DNA of 64,000 bases from Pyropia yezoensis (taxonomy: Eukaryota > Rhodophyta > Bangiophyceae > Bangiales > Bangiaceae): contig CM020620.1 of assembly GCA_009829735.1 (NCBI GenBank), forward strand, positions 16,450,354-16,514,353, given 5' to 3'. Positions 20,267-31,225 of this stretch are shown piece by piece. The first letter of the stretch is position 1, and each line of letters opens with the position of its first letter. Position numbers and translations under genes: made by a program. The notes under the pieces were generated by a model, which was not told the origin of the DNA, did not search any database, and saw only the letters and a program-made list of their open reading frames with translations.

Positions 20267-20735
20267 TGTGGCAGTATTGACCCCCAGGTAGGGGGGCAAC
20301 ACGTGCCATGCAAGGGGCGGCAGGCCACTAGCCTGATCCGTTCCTCCCCCTGCATTTGGGTCCATATTCCCTAAGTTTGGGATAGTTAGCTTAGTAGTAA
20401 ATCCAACTTGGATTTGAGGGTTTTCTGCATTTATCGTCTTGAATTTTCGTGTGGCCCGGTGGGCAGGTGCTGGGGTGGGAGATTCTGAGTGGCGAGATTC
20501 TGAGTGGACCCTGGGGGGATAAGGGGAGGGACAGCGGGGCTTGGCCCTGCGTCCCCGTCCCGACCAAGAAACTGTTGGACCACACACCATCCTCTTTTTT
20601 GTCCGTGGGGGGTTTGCCCCACAACAGGGACAGAGTGTGTGCGACTTGCACTTCTTCCGGTTCCCCCGACACGGGAGGCAGCCCTAGCACACCGCCCCAA
20701 CTTGGGTGCCGTGTGTGCTAGTGGTTTTTGCCACA
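20267..20735 (+). mobile_element. 3' LTR of gypsy element A2, flanked by TCTTC
   Basis: 469 bp, TGTGGCAG...TTTGCCACA. It shares at least six diagnostic differences from the A1/B LTRs with the LTR at 50728-51197 (for example CCCTAGCACACC, GTGCCGTGTGTGCTAG, GGGTTTGCCCC) and differs from that copy by one substitution and one or two indels. The 5 bp after it (20736-20740) are TCTTC, identical to the 5 bp before the 50728 LTR. Confidence 0.93.
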
Positions 20736-21056
20736 TCTTCGAGCCCGCGACATAAAAAAAGACTCGCAGCCTGCACGCGCGGGAGCTACACGAGCTCTGG
20801 CGCCTCCACACAGGCCAGCTACACACGCACACGGCCGGCCCTCGACACAAGAGAGCCCCCATTCCCGGAGCACCCATAAACACAAAAGACACTCTCACAA
20901 CGGACAGAGGACGCCAAAAAAGCTCCATCTCCGCCGCGTCCTCACACGACAGACACTCTCATGACGAAAAGCCCACAAGACGAAACCCTCCTGCACGAGG
21001 CAGCCGCCCCAGATTCGAACCCCCCTCCACAACCACCATTGCACGGCATAATGACC
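20736..21056. other. Intergenic flank, nothing recognised
   Basis: AC-rich sequence with short frames only. It starts with the TCTTC target duplication of element A2. A GATTCGAACC motif at 21012 recalls a tRNA T-arm on the minus strand, but no cloverleaf can be completed around it. Confidence 0.5.
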
Positions 21057-23363
21057 TCAGTTCAGGTCAGCTGCGTCGCCCTCTGTCGGTCCCTTGCCCG
21101 GGTACGCAGCAACGATACAGTTATCAGACCGATACGACCCACATGGCCGGCGGAGTGACTGGCTCTCCAGCTCCAGGTTGCATGTGAACGTACATAACAT
21201 CACGAACCGGGTGGGGGCAGACTCCTGCAACGTCGACCACTCCACTGTCTCGCCGTCCTCCGGCCCACCTTGCACATAGCCGGAGTCAAGGGCCAGCTGG
21301 AACAGGTGGTGCATGTCAGGGGACACGGGGGTGAACTCCATTGGAGCGATAGGAGTCAGCACCGGGCTCCGCTGTTCAGCCGAGGCATCCGAGTCACCTG
21401 CGGCACCCGCCGCACCTCCGGCACCCGCTGCACCTCCGGCATCAGCATCACCAGCCGTACCCGCCGCTCGCGCGGTACCCGCGGAACGTCGGGCACCAGC
21501 ATCACCAGTCGTACCCGCCGCTCGCGCGGTACCCGCGGCACGTCGGGCACCTGGAGCCCCTGCCGCACCCGCCGCACCTGCCGCACCTGGAGCGTCTGCC
21601 GCACTCACAGCACCTGCCGCACCCGTGGCAACTGCCGTACCAGCGGAACCTGCGTCAACCGCCGCACCTACGTGACCCGCCGCACTGGCGGCACCGGCGG
21701 CATCAGCGGTACGAGCCGCACCTAGAGCTCCCCCCACACGCCGTGAAGGACCAGCTGCTTCTTGTGCAGCTCCGGCCGGCGGTGCAGCAGCACGGTCCGT
21801 CGCCCCAGCCACGTACCGTGACAATGATCCAGGCTCGACAACCGCAGCAGCAGCCTCCCCAGACGCTGCGGCGTTGATCGCCGCTGGTAGAGCAGCAACT
21901 CCGTCCGCCGATGGTGCAGCATCCGCAGCGTCCACCGGTGGAGCGACCCCAACCGATACAGGTTGAACCGCGTCCCGTGACCCCCCTCCCGGTGCGTCGC
22001 CCACAGTAGCAGCCGCCGGAGCTGGTGCCACACCGGGGGTCCCATTCGATCCAGCATCTGGACTGGGGCCGGGCAGCAACGGTGCATCTCTGTTCACGCC
22101 CGTCGACGCCCTCTCCTCGAATTCCTCGAGGCGTCCCTCTGCTCGCGCCGCTATCCAATCTTTCGAGGCGAAGATGATCTCGTATCTGCCGCCCACGTCA
22201 AAGGACAACACCTTGCGACAGGAAGTCTGCCACTTGCCTTCGCCTCGCCATGCGGGGTTCAGCATGAAGGGAAACTGAGCGAAGATCAGGACACCCCCAT
22301 AAGGCCATGCCGAGTATGGCTTGACCTGTCCCAGCTTGAACGGCGGTCGCACCACGGTTGCTCGACGCTCCCCCTCCATCAGCGCCGTGGCCGCCATCAC
22401 CAAGTGTTTCTCGAACTTGCGGGTCGTCCTCTTGTGCTGGACTGAGCGAGCTGACAGACCCACGGGCACGGGCACTACAGGGTCCGCCGCCGCTGCGCGC
22501 TTTGACCCACGTGCCGCCCGCGGCGAAGGGCTAGCGGGCTGGCGTCGACCATGAGCCGGCGCCCTGCGTGCGGTAGTTCCCACGCGACCGCGGTTATCGG
22601 CGTCCTCGGCCGGTCCGCCTTCCCCCCCCCCCCCCCCCACAAACTTGGGGCCTAGCACGCGAAGCACGAGGTTGAAGGTCGCGTCGGGCCGGTGAGCTGC
22701 ATCCCACGTCCACTCCAGCCGGATCACCAGCGTTTGCCCGGCTTCAGCTCCACCGATGAGGCCGTTCACGGAGCGACATACCTCTGGCATCGTTGCCGGT
22801 GGCTTAACCGCATGGGATATGTAGGACATATCCTGCATGCTCAGCCCCTCTGGGCACTCCGCGTCCGTACCAGGAGATCCCATTAGTAAGTAGTCTCGCA
22901 GCTGCACGTTCCGCGCCAGCAGAGTATGATGGCGCTTCGTCGGGTTGATGCTCTGCTGCACCAGCTCGTCGTTGAGGCTGGCTGGCTGGTTCAAAATGTG
23001 TTTTTTTGCCTGTGGCGAGGCAAGCAGACAATCAGGGAGTTAAAATCCAGCAGACAACCAGGTGGCAGCGAGCCTACGGGACATCGCGAAGAAGGACCGC
23101 GTGAGAACCACGCGAGTGGTGTCATCTCTCTCCCACCTCAAGCCGCCCACACCCCACTGAGCAAACACATGCAAGGAGACTCACTGAAGCGTAAGCGCGC
23201 GTCATAAACGTACCTGGACTCGCATTGCGATGTCCATGTCCTCTTCATTGACGCAGAAGGCCTCCGCCAGGTGCCGTGCAGCTTGCGCCACCTTCCCCGA
23301 CCCGAAAGATGTGTTGATGAAGGTCGCCAGCGCATTCGTGTCAGACTCCGTATGCGGAAACGC
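21057..23363 (-). CDS. Spliced gene for an Ala-rich protein of unknown function (5' end unresolved)
   Basis: Exon 2 (23009-21057) encodes about 650 residues. Its first part (RHHTLLARNVQLRDYLLMG...RSVNGLIGGAEAGQTLVIRLEWTWDAAHRPDATFNLVLRVLGPKF) is compositionally normal. The middle is an Ala/Gly-rich linker (AAGAAGAPGARRAAGTARAA repeats) and the C-terminus again looks folded (FVMLCTFTCNLELESQSLRRPCG). An upstream exon ends EEDMDIAMRVQ exactly at CAG|GTACGT (23214/23213). A pyrimidine-containing acceptor ending CCACAG lies at 23010, and joining them (204-bp intron) keeps the frame: VQ-AKKHILNQPASLNDE. Further upstream the same frame meets a TAA at 23364-23366 and then stays open to about 23744, so either another intron or a pseudogenising stop is present. 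No domain recognised; Ala-richness partly reflects GC composition. Confidence 0.5.
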
Positions 23364-23366
23364 TTA

Positions 23367-24156
23367 GTTGCGCTGGCTCAGGATTATCCTGAACAGGACG
23401 AGCAGGGGTAGGTTGTGTCCATTGCTACTGTCAATATCAGTCACAGTTGCCACCGTACGGCACAGCAGGAAAACGTGTCCGCCGTCCGTCCACGCAAGGT
23501 CATTGTGCCAGAAAAGGACGATCCTTGACGCGGACGGGCAGCCGGGGGCCGAAGCGCGTGCGGGTGTGCGGTGCAGACGACGGGGATGCAGGCAATGCGG
23601 GCCCTCCTTGCAGCTGCGTACCTGTGCCCTGGCGGCAAGAACGCGAAACCTCCTGCGTGCCACCTTAAAAACCTCATCGTCGCCAGCCAGCCTCCTGCTT
23701 AGATGACGTACGCCGAAGAACCAGGCAGCACGCGACGCAGGCAAAGCACGTCCGAGCTAACGGCAACGGAGAACGCTAAAGCAACCCAGTTGGGCGTGAT
23801 GTGGAGGGTGGTGCAGCGGCCGCGGGGGTCGTGTCCCCCGGCGAGCGCCAACGCTGGCGTTGGCGCAAGTATGCCTGCGTGCACATCGTTGCGACTAGCA
23901 AGTGTGTGCAGCGAATTGCACTTCAAGTGCTCCGGCGTGCACTCTTGTGCAGTGGCGTTGACTGTCAGCGTGACAAGGTTTGTGACGATCAGTGCTGGAA
24001 TTCGCACCGACGTGCACCCACACGCAGTGTGTCACACATAAAGATCAGGGAGGGCAGCTGTGCCATACGTACGTTACGTCATCGCCCGATCTGGCCTTCT
24101 CTGGTCCCGGTGACGTTGGACACAACGGCACGCACTCGCCCATTCGAGTCACTTAC
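23367..24156. other. Possible upstream exons, unresolved
   Basis: On the minus strand 23367-23744 stays in frame with the exon at 23214-23363 and encodes a plausible segment (FFGVRHLSRRLAGDDEVFKVARR...), separated by one TAA. The minus strand at 23699-24007 also encodes a hydrophobic start (IPALIVTNLVTLTVNATAQEC). No ATG-initiated model could be supported. Confidence 0.25.
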
Positions 24157-24343
24157 GTTGACAGTTGTGCTTGACTGATCCCGGGTTACGACTTGCAGTG
24201 ACTGCTTCGGAGCCCACCGGGAGCTCTAATGGTGTCTTTGCTGGCTGAGAGGACACTTCTTGAATCATTAGGATCATCCCAACACAATCTGATTCGGTTT
24301 CCCACTCTGCGGCAAGCTTTTCAACGCGAATAGGGATGCACAT
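24157..24343 (-). CDS. Candidate internal exon of an unidentified gene
   Basis: The minus-strand frame reads EKLAAEWETESDCVGMILM followed by IQEVSSQPAKTPLELPVGSE and on to KHNCQ. It ends at a textbook donor, CAAC|GTAAGT, with the intron starting at 24156. Amino-acid use looks like genuine protein and unlike the GC-driven Ala/Arg frames around it. Neither the preceding nor the following exon could be placed with confidence. A nearby minus-strand frame at 24350-24590 (ALPGMIPNMATADPLETS) may belong to the same gene. No family is recognised. Confidence 0.3.
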
Positions 24344-24590
24344 GAATTATGCTTGGGACAAACAGACAACGACTGTAAGCAGACCTAATGGGGAAGCCAC
24401 CCGGGGCACACTCCCATCCCGACGTCGGCGGCGCCAGCTGCGTCGCTGTCGTCGTCATCATCACGCTCGTCTCCAGCGGATCTGCCGTCGCCATGTTGGG
24501 GATCATGCCCGGCAACGCCGACGTCGCGGTAACCACGGTGTTTGTCACCCGGATCCGCCACCACATTGACACTGCTATGACCACCACCAC

Positions 24591-27148
24591 CGCCGTGGCC
24601 CGCCCCTAGCCGTTGCAGCCACCGGTGCGGAGCTGTTCCTTTTGAAGTGCATATCGGGAGGTAGTCGGGGATCGCTGCTTTGCCTGGGATCCAAGCATCG
24701 CTGGGTGGGCAGCGATCTACCGTCTGCCTCTTTGTTGTGTATCTTCTTGTGGATCGCAATTCCCCGTGGCTGCGCACGGCCCCCTCTTCCCCTCTCGCCC
24801 CCCCCTCCACCCTTTTTTTCGGCCTCCTCCAAGGGCCAGCACGGGCTTCCGGTGGTTGCCCGAGGCGGCGACAAGGCGCCCACATTGGCGCCGCTCGGCG
24901 GGGACGAGCGGGCCTTGGAGACCGACGGGGTGACTGCGGCTGGCAGACGGCCGGCCTCGACGGCCGCGTCGGCAGCGGCGGAAAGAGGCGCTACGGGCAT
25001 TGCCGCGGCGGCGGGGTGGTGGCGCTGGGCGAGGTGGTCCAAGACCCCCTCACCTGCCGTTCCACGCCAACGGCGGCCTCCGTTGCCGCCGCCCCCGCCG
25101 CGGACCTGGCGGACAAGGATCGGGCCTCGGCTGGTGCCTCGGTTCAACGGACGGCGGCGGCGCCAAGGGGAGACGCGGTGGGGACGTTGACGGGCGGTGG
25201 GGTGACGGCGCGCGGCAGACCGCCGGCGGCGGAAGAGGGAGGTGCGAGCGGCAGCGGGGTGGTGGGGGAGCGCGCAGGGGCCCTCTGCCGCCCCTCTCCC
25301 GCCACGACCAGGCGCTTGGGTTCACCATCCACACCATTAGCGCTGGCTGCCGACGCTGCAGTCGCGGCTGCAGCGGCGCTTGCCGGCAGGGGCCCGCCCG
25401 CTGAGCACGCGCCCGCCGCCAGCTGGTATAGCCTTTGCGGCCGTGGCCGGCGGTTGGTGAGAAGAGTATGCAAGCAGCGGGCCGCCAGTCCACCCCCGCC
25501 ACCGCCGCCGCCACTACGGCCACGGCCGCGGCCGCCACAGACACCGCCGCAGCTGACACTGCCGCCACCGAAGCGGCCACCGTTGACGTGGCAACGACAA
25601 CAGCGGCGACGGCAGTCGGCGCAGCCTTAACTGCGGTCGTCGCCACCGTCGAGCCTTCAAAGGTGTGTGGCATTGGTCTGTCGGCCGAGCAGCAGCCTCG
25701 GCCTCGGCGGTCACGGGCAGACACGGTGGCGCGTTTGGCCACGTACCACGCCCTGCGGCCGATAGGTGGGAGGCAGTGCGACCGGCGGGAGGAGAACCGC
25801 CGCATCTACCTGCGACGGCTGACGCGCAAGGTGGCGGTCACTGCCGCGGCCGACGAGGCGGGCGTGGTGGTGGCAGGCTCGCTGCCGGGGTTGTCGGTGG
25901 TAAAACTGTATAAGGGGGAAGCGGGGACCGCTGCCGCCGACACCGCCGCCATCAACGCCGCCTCCGCTCTCAGGCTGGGCGGAGGGCTCAACGGGGGTCG
26001 CGCCATCGCTCATCGTGGACGACGACGTTGAGGCAATCCAATTGAAAGCTGTCGTTTGTCACCGTGCGTTGGTGGGCACGTTGCGGGGCAGCGGCGCAGC
26101 TTCCCCCCCCCGGCTGCCACGCTCGCCAACGGCGTTGAAGACGATGGCAGCATCGGGAACGGGTGCGGTTCTGGGGAACAGGGCGGCAGCGGCGACACGC
26201 TCTCAACACTGTCGCCCCACACACTGCCCCAGCAATTGCCGCCGCCGGCGGGCAGAGGGGCGGCGGCGGGGGCAGCTGAGGCGACGACGGCGCAGGGGGC
26301 GGCGCTACAAGCACCCGCCCCACCCCCCTGCCAAGCCGCGGCTCGGCGGGCGCCATCCTCCCCTCGGCCATCCCCTTCTAGTCACTGAAGCGGGACCCCT
26401 TAGACGCGCTCGCGTCGGCGCTGGTGGCGTACGTGTGGGAGGGGCAGCTCGCCGTCGCTGCGGCGGTGATGACTGCCACAGCGCGCGCTGTGGCCGCCGA
26501 GGCAGTTGGCGGCCGCGCGGTGGTGCCAGAACCAGACGATGCCGCGTTGGGGCTCGTGCTGCTCGGAGTGTGGGGGGTCGGCGGGACGGCGGGCGGGGGG
26601 TGCATGGGTGCGGGGGGCGGGTGTCGTGCCCCTGGGTGTGTGGGTGCTGAAGCTGGCGTGTTTTTGCGGCATCCGCGATGCGGCTGCGTGGGAGATGGCG
26701 GGCTGACCGCTAGGGGGGGCGCGGCCGCAGGCGCGGCGCACCGACCCCACCTGTCGTCCACGCAAGCCATAGGTAGGTACCGCTGGGCCGTACATCGTTG
26801 GTAGCTAGTGTGGGTCTGAACTTCTCTCCGGCACCCGACCGTCGTTCGAGTTCTCCTAAAGCCTGTGCGTCAGTATGAACGGCCTATCGCAGACGCAATG
26901 ATGGGCGAGGGGTGACGGAGCTGAGAGCGTAGTTGCGAAGCCCCAGCTGCGCTGACGATGAGAATGATTATTGCGGCGATCCACATTAGCCAGGACAACG
27001 TCGGTAGCGATAGCGCCAATGGTCGGAGACGTGATGATCACACCTAAAAAATGCGCTTCTCTTGTAACTCACTTCCTGCTCTGTCCCCGAATCGGGTTCG
27101 ATGCAACAAGCCAGTAGCCAAACAAAAGAAGCATGCAAAGTCACCCTA
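24591..27148. other. GC-rich Ala/Arg/Pro-coding region, no confident gene
   Basis: Both strands are open in several frames. The most protein-like candidate is on the plus strand from ATG 25468 to 26031 (187 residues, with an Ala/Thr-rich start and then ADTVARLATYHALRPIGGRQ and NRRIYLRRLTRKVAVTAA), but no domain is recognised and composition may explain it. The 26.4-26.8 kb stretch has another plus-strand Ala/Val-rich frame (LASALVAYVWEGQLAVAAAV). 26.8-27.15 kb holds nothing recognisable. Confidence 0.3.
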
Positions 27149-28357
27149 TCACGCGGACGCGTAGTCTTCGTACGGCTGTACTTGCCAACGCGCAATGGAG
27201 TCGGGAAGCCACCGTTGGTTGACGTAAACAGCCCCACCTGGTAGACGGACCTGGTGGGCTGCTAGGCCACCCTCCACCACGACAGCAGCGCCTCTGCTCC
27301 CAAAGCGCCCACCCGCAGCCCCCACGAGGAGGCAGAAAACGTCTAGATCCACATCCAGGACTCCACGGCACCCGACCAGCAGGCCATCGAGAAGAGATCG
27401 CTTCTCCGCATGCGCTGCGCGCGCAGCGAGAACTCCAGGGAACAGCGGCGACACATACTCGGCGCACGGCTTCCAAGCGCGCTGCTGGAGGGAGTCCAAC
27501 AACCATGTGTCACTGACGACCCAGCATCCGCTCGCCATGGAGACAAGCAGCCGCACAGATCGACGCGGCCGCCGACCCACGACGAAGATCTCCGGGCTGG
27601 CGACAGCTCCGCGGGCTGAAGACGCCGCAGGTTGGTCTTGGCCCGCCTTACGCTGCCCACCGACCATCCGGTAAACGCCCAACACGATCACAGCATGACG
27701 CACGCCAGCCCTGAGGGCGGCGTCTCCCGACGTGGACGCAAGGCCAGGCCTTTTCTTGCGCACCACTGACCCTGCCGCTTTGGATGCCTTCCTTGCCCGC
27801 GCACCGCCACTCCAACCCCGCGAGCTAGCATCACTGATGCAACCGTTCTTGTCGCCTTCCTCCCGGACGTCCTCGTCGCCCACAACCTCGTCTTCCTCAT
27901 CGCCCACGACCTCGCGGTCCTCGTCACCCACGACCTCGTCGTCCGCATCGCACGCGACCTCTTCGTCTTCATCGCCCACGACCTCGTCGTCATCGTCGCC
28001 CACCTCTCCGTCGTCCTCGTTTCTCACCTCTTCGTCATCCTCGTGGCGCACCTCCACGTCGTCATCGACGCGCACCTCCCCTTCGTAATCGTCGCCGACC
28101 TCCCCGTCGCTCTCGTCACCCCCCTCCCCATCGTGATCGTCGCCCACCTCCCTGTCGTCCTCGTCACCCACTATTCCGTCGTCCTCGTCGTCCTCGCCGC
28201 CGACCCTGTCGCCCTTGCCACCGTCAACGCTGGCATCGCCGCCTTTGTCGCCGCAATCCACAGCGCTGTCGCGCCCGCCAGCTCCACCAATTACCCCACC
28301 AATGGAGCTCGTTCTCCGAACTGTGGCCGGCGATGTCTCGCTGGTCTTGTTGAGTTC
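27149..28357 (-). pseudogene. Tandem-BRCT protein gene, 3' part, interrupted by element B
   Basis: 403 codons up to the stop at 27149. The first half is an acidic Asp/Glu/Val/Gly repeat region (EVVGDEDREVVGDEEDEVVG). A basic linker follows, then two BRCT repeats. BRCT-1 shows RRSVRLLVSMASGCWVVSDTWL and WKPCAEYV; BRCT-2 shows LLDGLLVGCRGVLDVDLDVF, the GG turn (VGAAGGRFGS), VYVNQRWLPDSI and a final PYEDYA. Tandem BRCTs at a C-terminus after a long acidic region are typical of phosphopeptide-binding DNA-damage mediators (MDC1/BRCA1/PTIP-like), acting in the nucleus; which one is not determined. The frame continues at 28357 into the LTR of element B. The missing 5' part lies beyond the element at 37745-37921, and removing the element with one AGTTC copy restores one continuous frame of about 461 residues. 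Confidence 0.72.
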
Positions 28358-28825
28358 TGTGGCAAAAACCACTCGCACACACAGTACCCAAGTTGGGGCG
28401 GTGTGCGAGGGCTGCCTCCCGTGTCGGGGGAACCGGAAGAAGTGCAAGTCGCACACACTCTATCCCTGTTGTGGGGCAATCCCCCCACGGACAAACAAGA
28501 AGATGGTGTGTGGTCCAACAGTTTCTTGGTCGGGACGGGGACGCAGGGCCAAGCCCCGCTGTCCCTCCCCTTATCCCCCCAGGGTCCACTCAGAATCTCG
28601 CCACTCAGAATCTCCCACCCCAGCACCTGCCCACCGGGCCACACGAAAATTCAAGACGATAAATGCAGAAAACCCTCAAATCCAAGTTGGATTTACTACT
28701 AAGCTAACTATCCCGAACTTAGGGAATATGGACCCAAATGCAGGGGGAGGAACGGATCAGGCTAGTGGCCTGCCGCCCCTTGCATGGCACGTGTTGCCCC
28801 CTACCTGGGGGTCAATACTGCCACA
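28358..28825 (-). mobile_element. 3' LTR of element B
   Basis: 468 bp, reverse orientation, bounded by TGTGGCA/TGCCACA. The polypurine tract adjoins it at 28826-28842 (read on the minus strand). The opposite-strand ORF begins 345 bp beyond it, so an antisense promoter in or near this LTR would be needed to express that ORF. Confidence 0.95.
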
Positions 28826-29170
28826 CTCCCCTCTCCTCAGTTCCGACCGACCCGGTCGGCCCTGTGAGGGGGTGCGTAAACGCACGTCTCGGCGTTGGGG
28901 GGGGACGCGACTTGCTGTCCCCCCCCCTTGAGTACGTAACGCGGATGTGGTGGCGGTCACGTTGGCCGCCCCTCTCCTCAAGCTTGCCCACTTGGCAGCT
29001 TGCTCTCCTCGGTTCACACCTCACCACCACCACCACTTCTCCTCCACCTTACACGGGGCCACCCCACGCTGGGGAGGCCACCCGTTTACCCACGATCCGA
29101 GTCCCCCTCAACTCGAGGCGGGTCTCGTGCCGCGATAGCCAGGACGTCTCTCCCCAACTTGGGGAGAGCC

Positions 29171-31114
29171 ATGGCGACTCCGGGAGTGGAGACGGACTCT
29201 CTCGATGAGCGTATGGAGGACACCTCCTACGGTGCAGCGCCTGCCGGGACTTCCGGCGGGGGCTCCGCGATCGCTCCGGGGGGTGGGACTCCCGCGTCAC
29301 CCGGCTTTGGGTTGACGGCAGGATCTCCCCCGGAGGCGGGACAAGTTGTCCCGCGTGAGGCCTTGGGGCGGTGGTTTTACCCCGCTTGGCCTCTGTATGA
29401 GGAGGGGTTGACTGTTCTTCGCTGTGGCCGACTCGGCGCAGCGATGGGCCGGGTATGGGACCGCCTACGGGAGAAGTATCCCCGTAGGGTCGGGTTCCCT
29501 GCCGGCTTCAGGACGGACCAGTTTGCCTTCCTGGACGATGAGGAGGTTGAGGACGTTCAGCGTGCCAAGGCCATGGTGGACCGCGGGGGAATTATCCCGG
29601 GTCCCGGCGACTTGCCGACCTTCACGTGGGACGCTGTGGCAACTCGCCCACCGTACCTCCACGAGGCCGATCCGCACACTCATCACTTTGATGTGCGGAT
29701 GGAGAAAGACTTCCGGCGAGGTCCCTACTTGGTGACCTCGGCTCAACTTGAGTTTCCTCAGCAGTCTGCTGCCAGTAAGGAGCAATACTACCCGAAGAAG
29801 CCCGAGTGGTGGCCTCAAGTTGAGGTCCCCTACGGGTTCCCGGCATTGTTGCCACGGTTGCTTGACCACTTTGGCTCCGTCATGTTGACGGCTGGCCCTG
29901 ATCATCTGGTGTGGGCCATGTTGGCCACCCAGTGGCTCCTCGAGGTCATGTCGACCTGGGTGTCCTGTGTTCAGCGGCGGGGGATGCTCTGGCATCTCCC
30001 CCTCCGGCTCATCCAGGGTTTGGAACAGCTCACCCCTCAGCTAGTTGCTGAGGGGTGCTCGTCAGGACAACTTACTCTACTTGAGGAGATGCTCCGCCTC
30101 CACAAGTTTATCGAGTGGGAGAGCATTGAGCACAAGTTGCGCCGCCCCACTCGGGGGCCCAAGGACGATGGCGCACTTCGCCAGTTCGTGTGGGTCGCTC
30201 GTGAACTTCACGACGGCCGTGTGGTCCTACGAGAGGGGTTGGGCATCGGGGACTACCCGTATGCCCCGGGGGTGGATCGTCACACTGCGCCACCCCCAGA
30301 CAAGCCCATAGTTATGGCTGTGCCCTCATATGATGACCATATGACTCAACCCACTGCGGGGGCCCCAAGTCGGGGTCGCAGTTACACCCGGGTACCGCCA
30401 CCTCGGCGTGCCCCTCCGCTTCCTCCTGTTCCTTTCCAGCCTCACGGGAACATCCCGATCAGCGTGGCCGTGGAGTCATCCACACCGGTGTCTCCCAACT
30501 TGGGGGCCACCCTCCTGACGGTATACCCCAAGTTGGTGTTACCGCCCACGCCTCTAACCTCAGAGATGATGATCACCACGTTGGTGCGCACCATTTCCTG
30601 GTTGGCCGCGTCGACCGCAACCCTCCAAAGTTCCGAGACTCCTCAACTTGAGGAGCGCGTTCGTACTGGAGTGGCGACCGCGAGTTGCGAGTCGGTGGCG
30701 GAGTTTATGACGGCCGAGTTGGCTCGCATTGGGGCTATTATGCCCCAGCCAACCCCACTTGGGCGTGGCAAGCGTCGTGCGAGCCGGGCATACTCGCCTC
30801 CTCGCCGTCGTCGCCGTCACTCGCGGCGCTCTCCCTCCGTGTCGGAAGACGAGTTGTCTTACTCCGTCTCGGAGTCCTCTACCCCATCGGAGACGGAGTC
30901 TGTCCAGCGTCTGCGTCGCAAACTTGCGCGCAAGACCAGGCAGAAGAGTAGCCACGGTCGGCGCCACTTGCGCGACCGTGAGGGGCGCGACGGTTCCGAC
31001 TTGGAGCCGCCGCCCCTTCCAACGAGTGGAGACCGTTATCGGCGTGGGTCTCGCCGCTCGCCTCCACGTGAGGGCGAGGGCCGTGGAGTGGGAGAGTCTA
31101 GCATGCGTGCCTAG
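29171..31114 (+). CDS. Large antisense ORF of gypsy element B, unknown function
   Basis: 647 residues from ATG 29171 (MATPGVETDSLDERMED), transcribed opposite to gag-pol and ending 111 bp from the pol stop (convergent). Three zones are visible. Residues 1-60 are disordered and Gly/Pro/Thr-rich. Residues about 60-410 look globular, with conserved-looking blocks LGRWFYPAWPLYEEGL, FRTDQFAFLDDEEVEDVQRA, LPTFTWDAVATRPPYLHEA, PYGFPALLPRLLDHFGSV, VQRRGMLWHLPLRLIQGLEQL and RLHKFIEWESIEHKL. Residues about 410-647 are Pro-rich and then strongly basic and Ser/Arg-rich (KRRASRAYSPPRRRRRHSRR; SRRSPPREGEGRG), like nuclear RS-type tails. No catalytic motif or known domain was recognised. A decayed copy exists in A2 and a divergent homologue in family D. 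Conservation of the start, stop and frame implies it is or was a functional protein. Confidence 0.85.
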   Translation: MATPGVETDSLDERMEDTSYGAAPAGTSGGGSAIAPGGGTPASPGFGLTAGSPPEAGQVVPREALGRWFYPAWPLYEEGLTVLRCGRLGAAMGRVWDRLREKYPRRVGFPAGFRTDQFAFLDDEEVEDVQRAKAMVDRGGIIPGPGDLPTFTWDAVATRPPYLHEADPHTHHFDVRMEKDFRRGPYLVTSAQLEFPQQSAASKEQYYPKKPEWWPQVEVPYGFPALLPRLLDHFGSVMLTAGPDHLVWAMLATQWLLEVMSTWVSCVQRRGMLWHLPLRLIQGLEQLTPQLVAEGCSSGQLTLLEEMLRLHKFIEWESIEHKLRRPTRGPKDDGALRQFVWVARELHDGRVVLREGLGIGDYPYAPGVDRHTAPPPDKPIVMAVPSYDDHMTQPTAGAPSRGRSYTRVPPPRRAPPLPPVPFQPHGNIPISVAVESSTPVSPNLGATLLTVYPKLVLPPTPLTSEMMITTLVRTISWLAASTATLQSSETPQLEERVRTGVATASCESVAEFMTAELARIGAIMPQPTPLGRGKRRASRAYSPPRRRRRHSRRSPSVSEDELSYSVSESSTPSETESVQRLRRKLARKTRQKSSHGRRHLRDREGRDGSDLEPPPLPTSGDRYRRGSRRSPPREGEGRGVGESSMRA

Positions 31115-31225
31115 TTGGCAGCTGCCTTTGTTGTGAGAGTGTGAGGGTTAGGGCTATAGTTTAAAGCCGCTCTGCGTACCACTTCGACTTGAAGCACTCT
31201 CTTGGCACTGTTGCTCGGCCTTCCC

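Noticed and set aside
7341-20735. One single 13.4-kb gypsy element spanning the first gap
   Set aside because: pol occurs on both sides of the gap in different subtypes, and the outer 5-bp flanks differ (GCCTG against TCTTC).
21000-21040. tRNA gene on the minus strand (GATTCGAACC motif)
   Set aside because: The T-arm-like motif has no matching T-stem, anticodon arm or acceptor stem around it.
24680-25805. Overlapping Ala/Arg-rich genes on both strands
   Set aside because: No start with a supported domain, heavy dependence on GC composition, and equal plausibility of both strands.
28361-28456. BRCT gene start inside the LTR (frame reading MCDLHFFRFP...)
   Set aside because: Those codons belong to the LTR of element B; the true upstream part of the gene lies across the insertion at 37740-37921.
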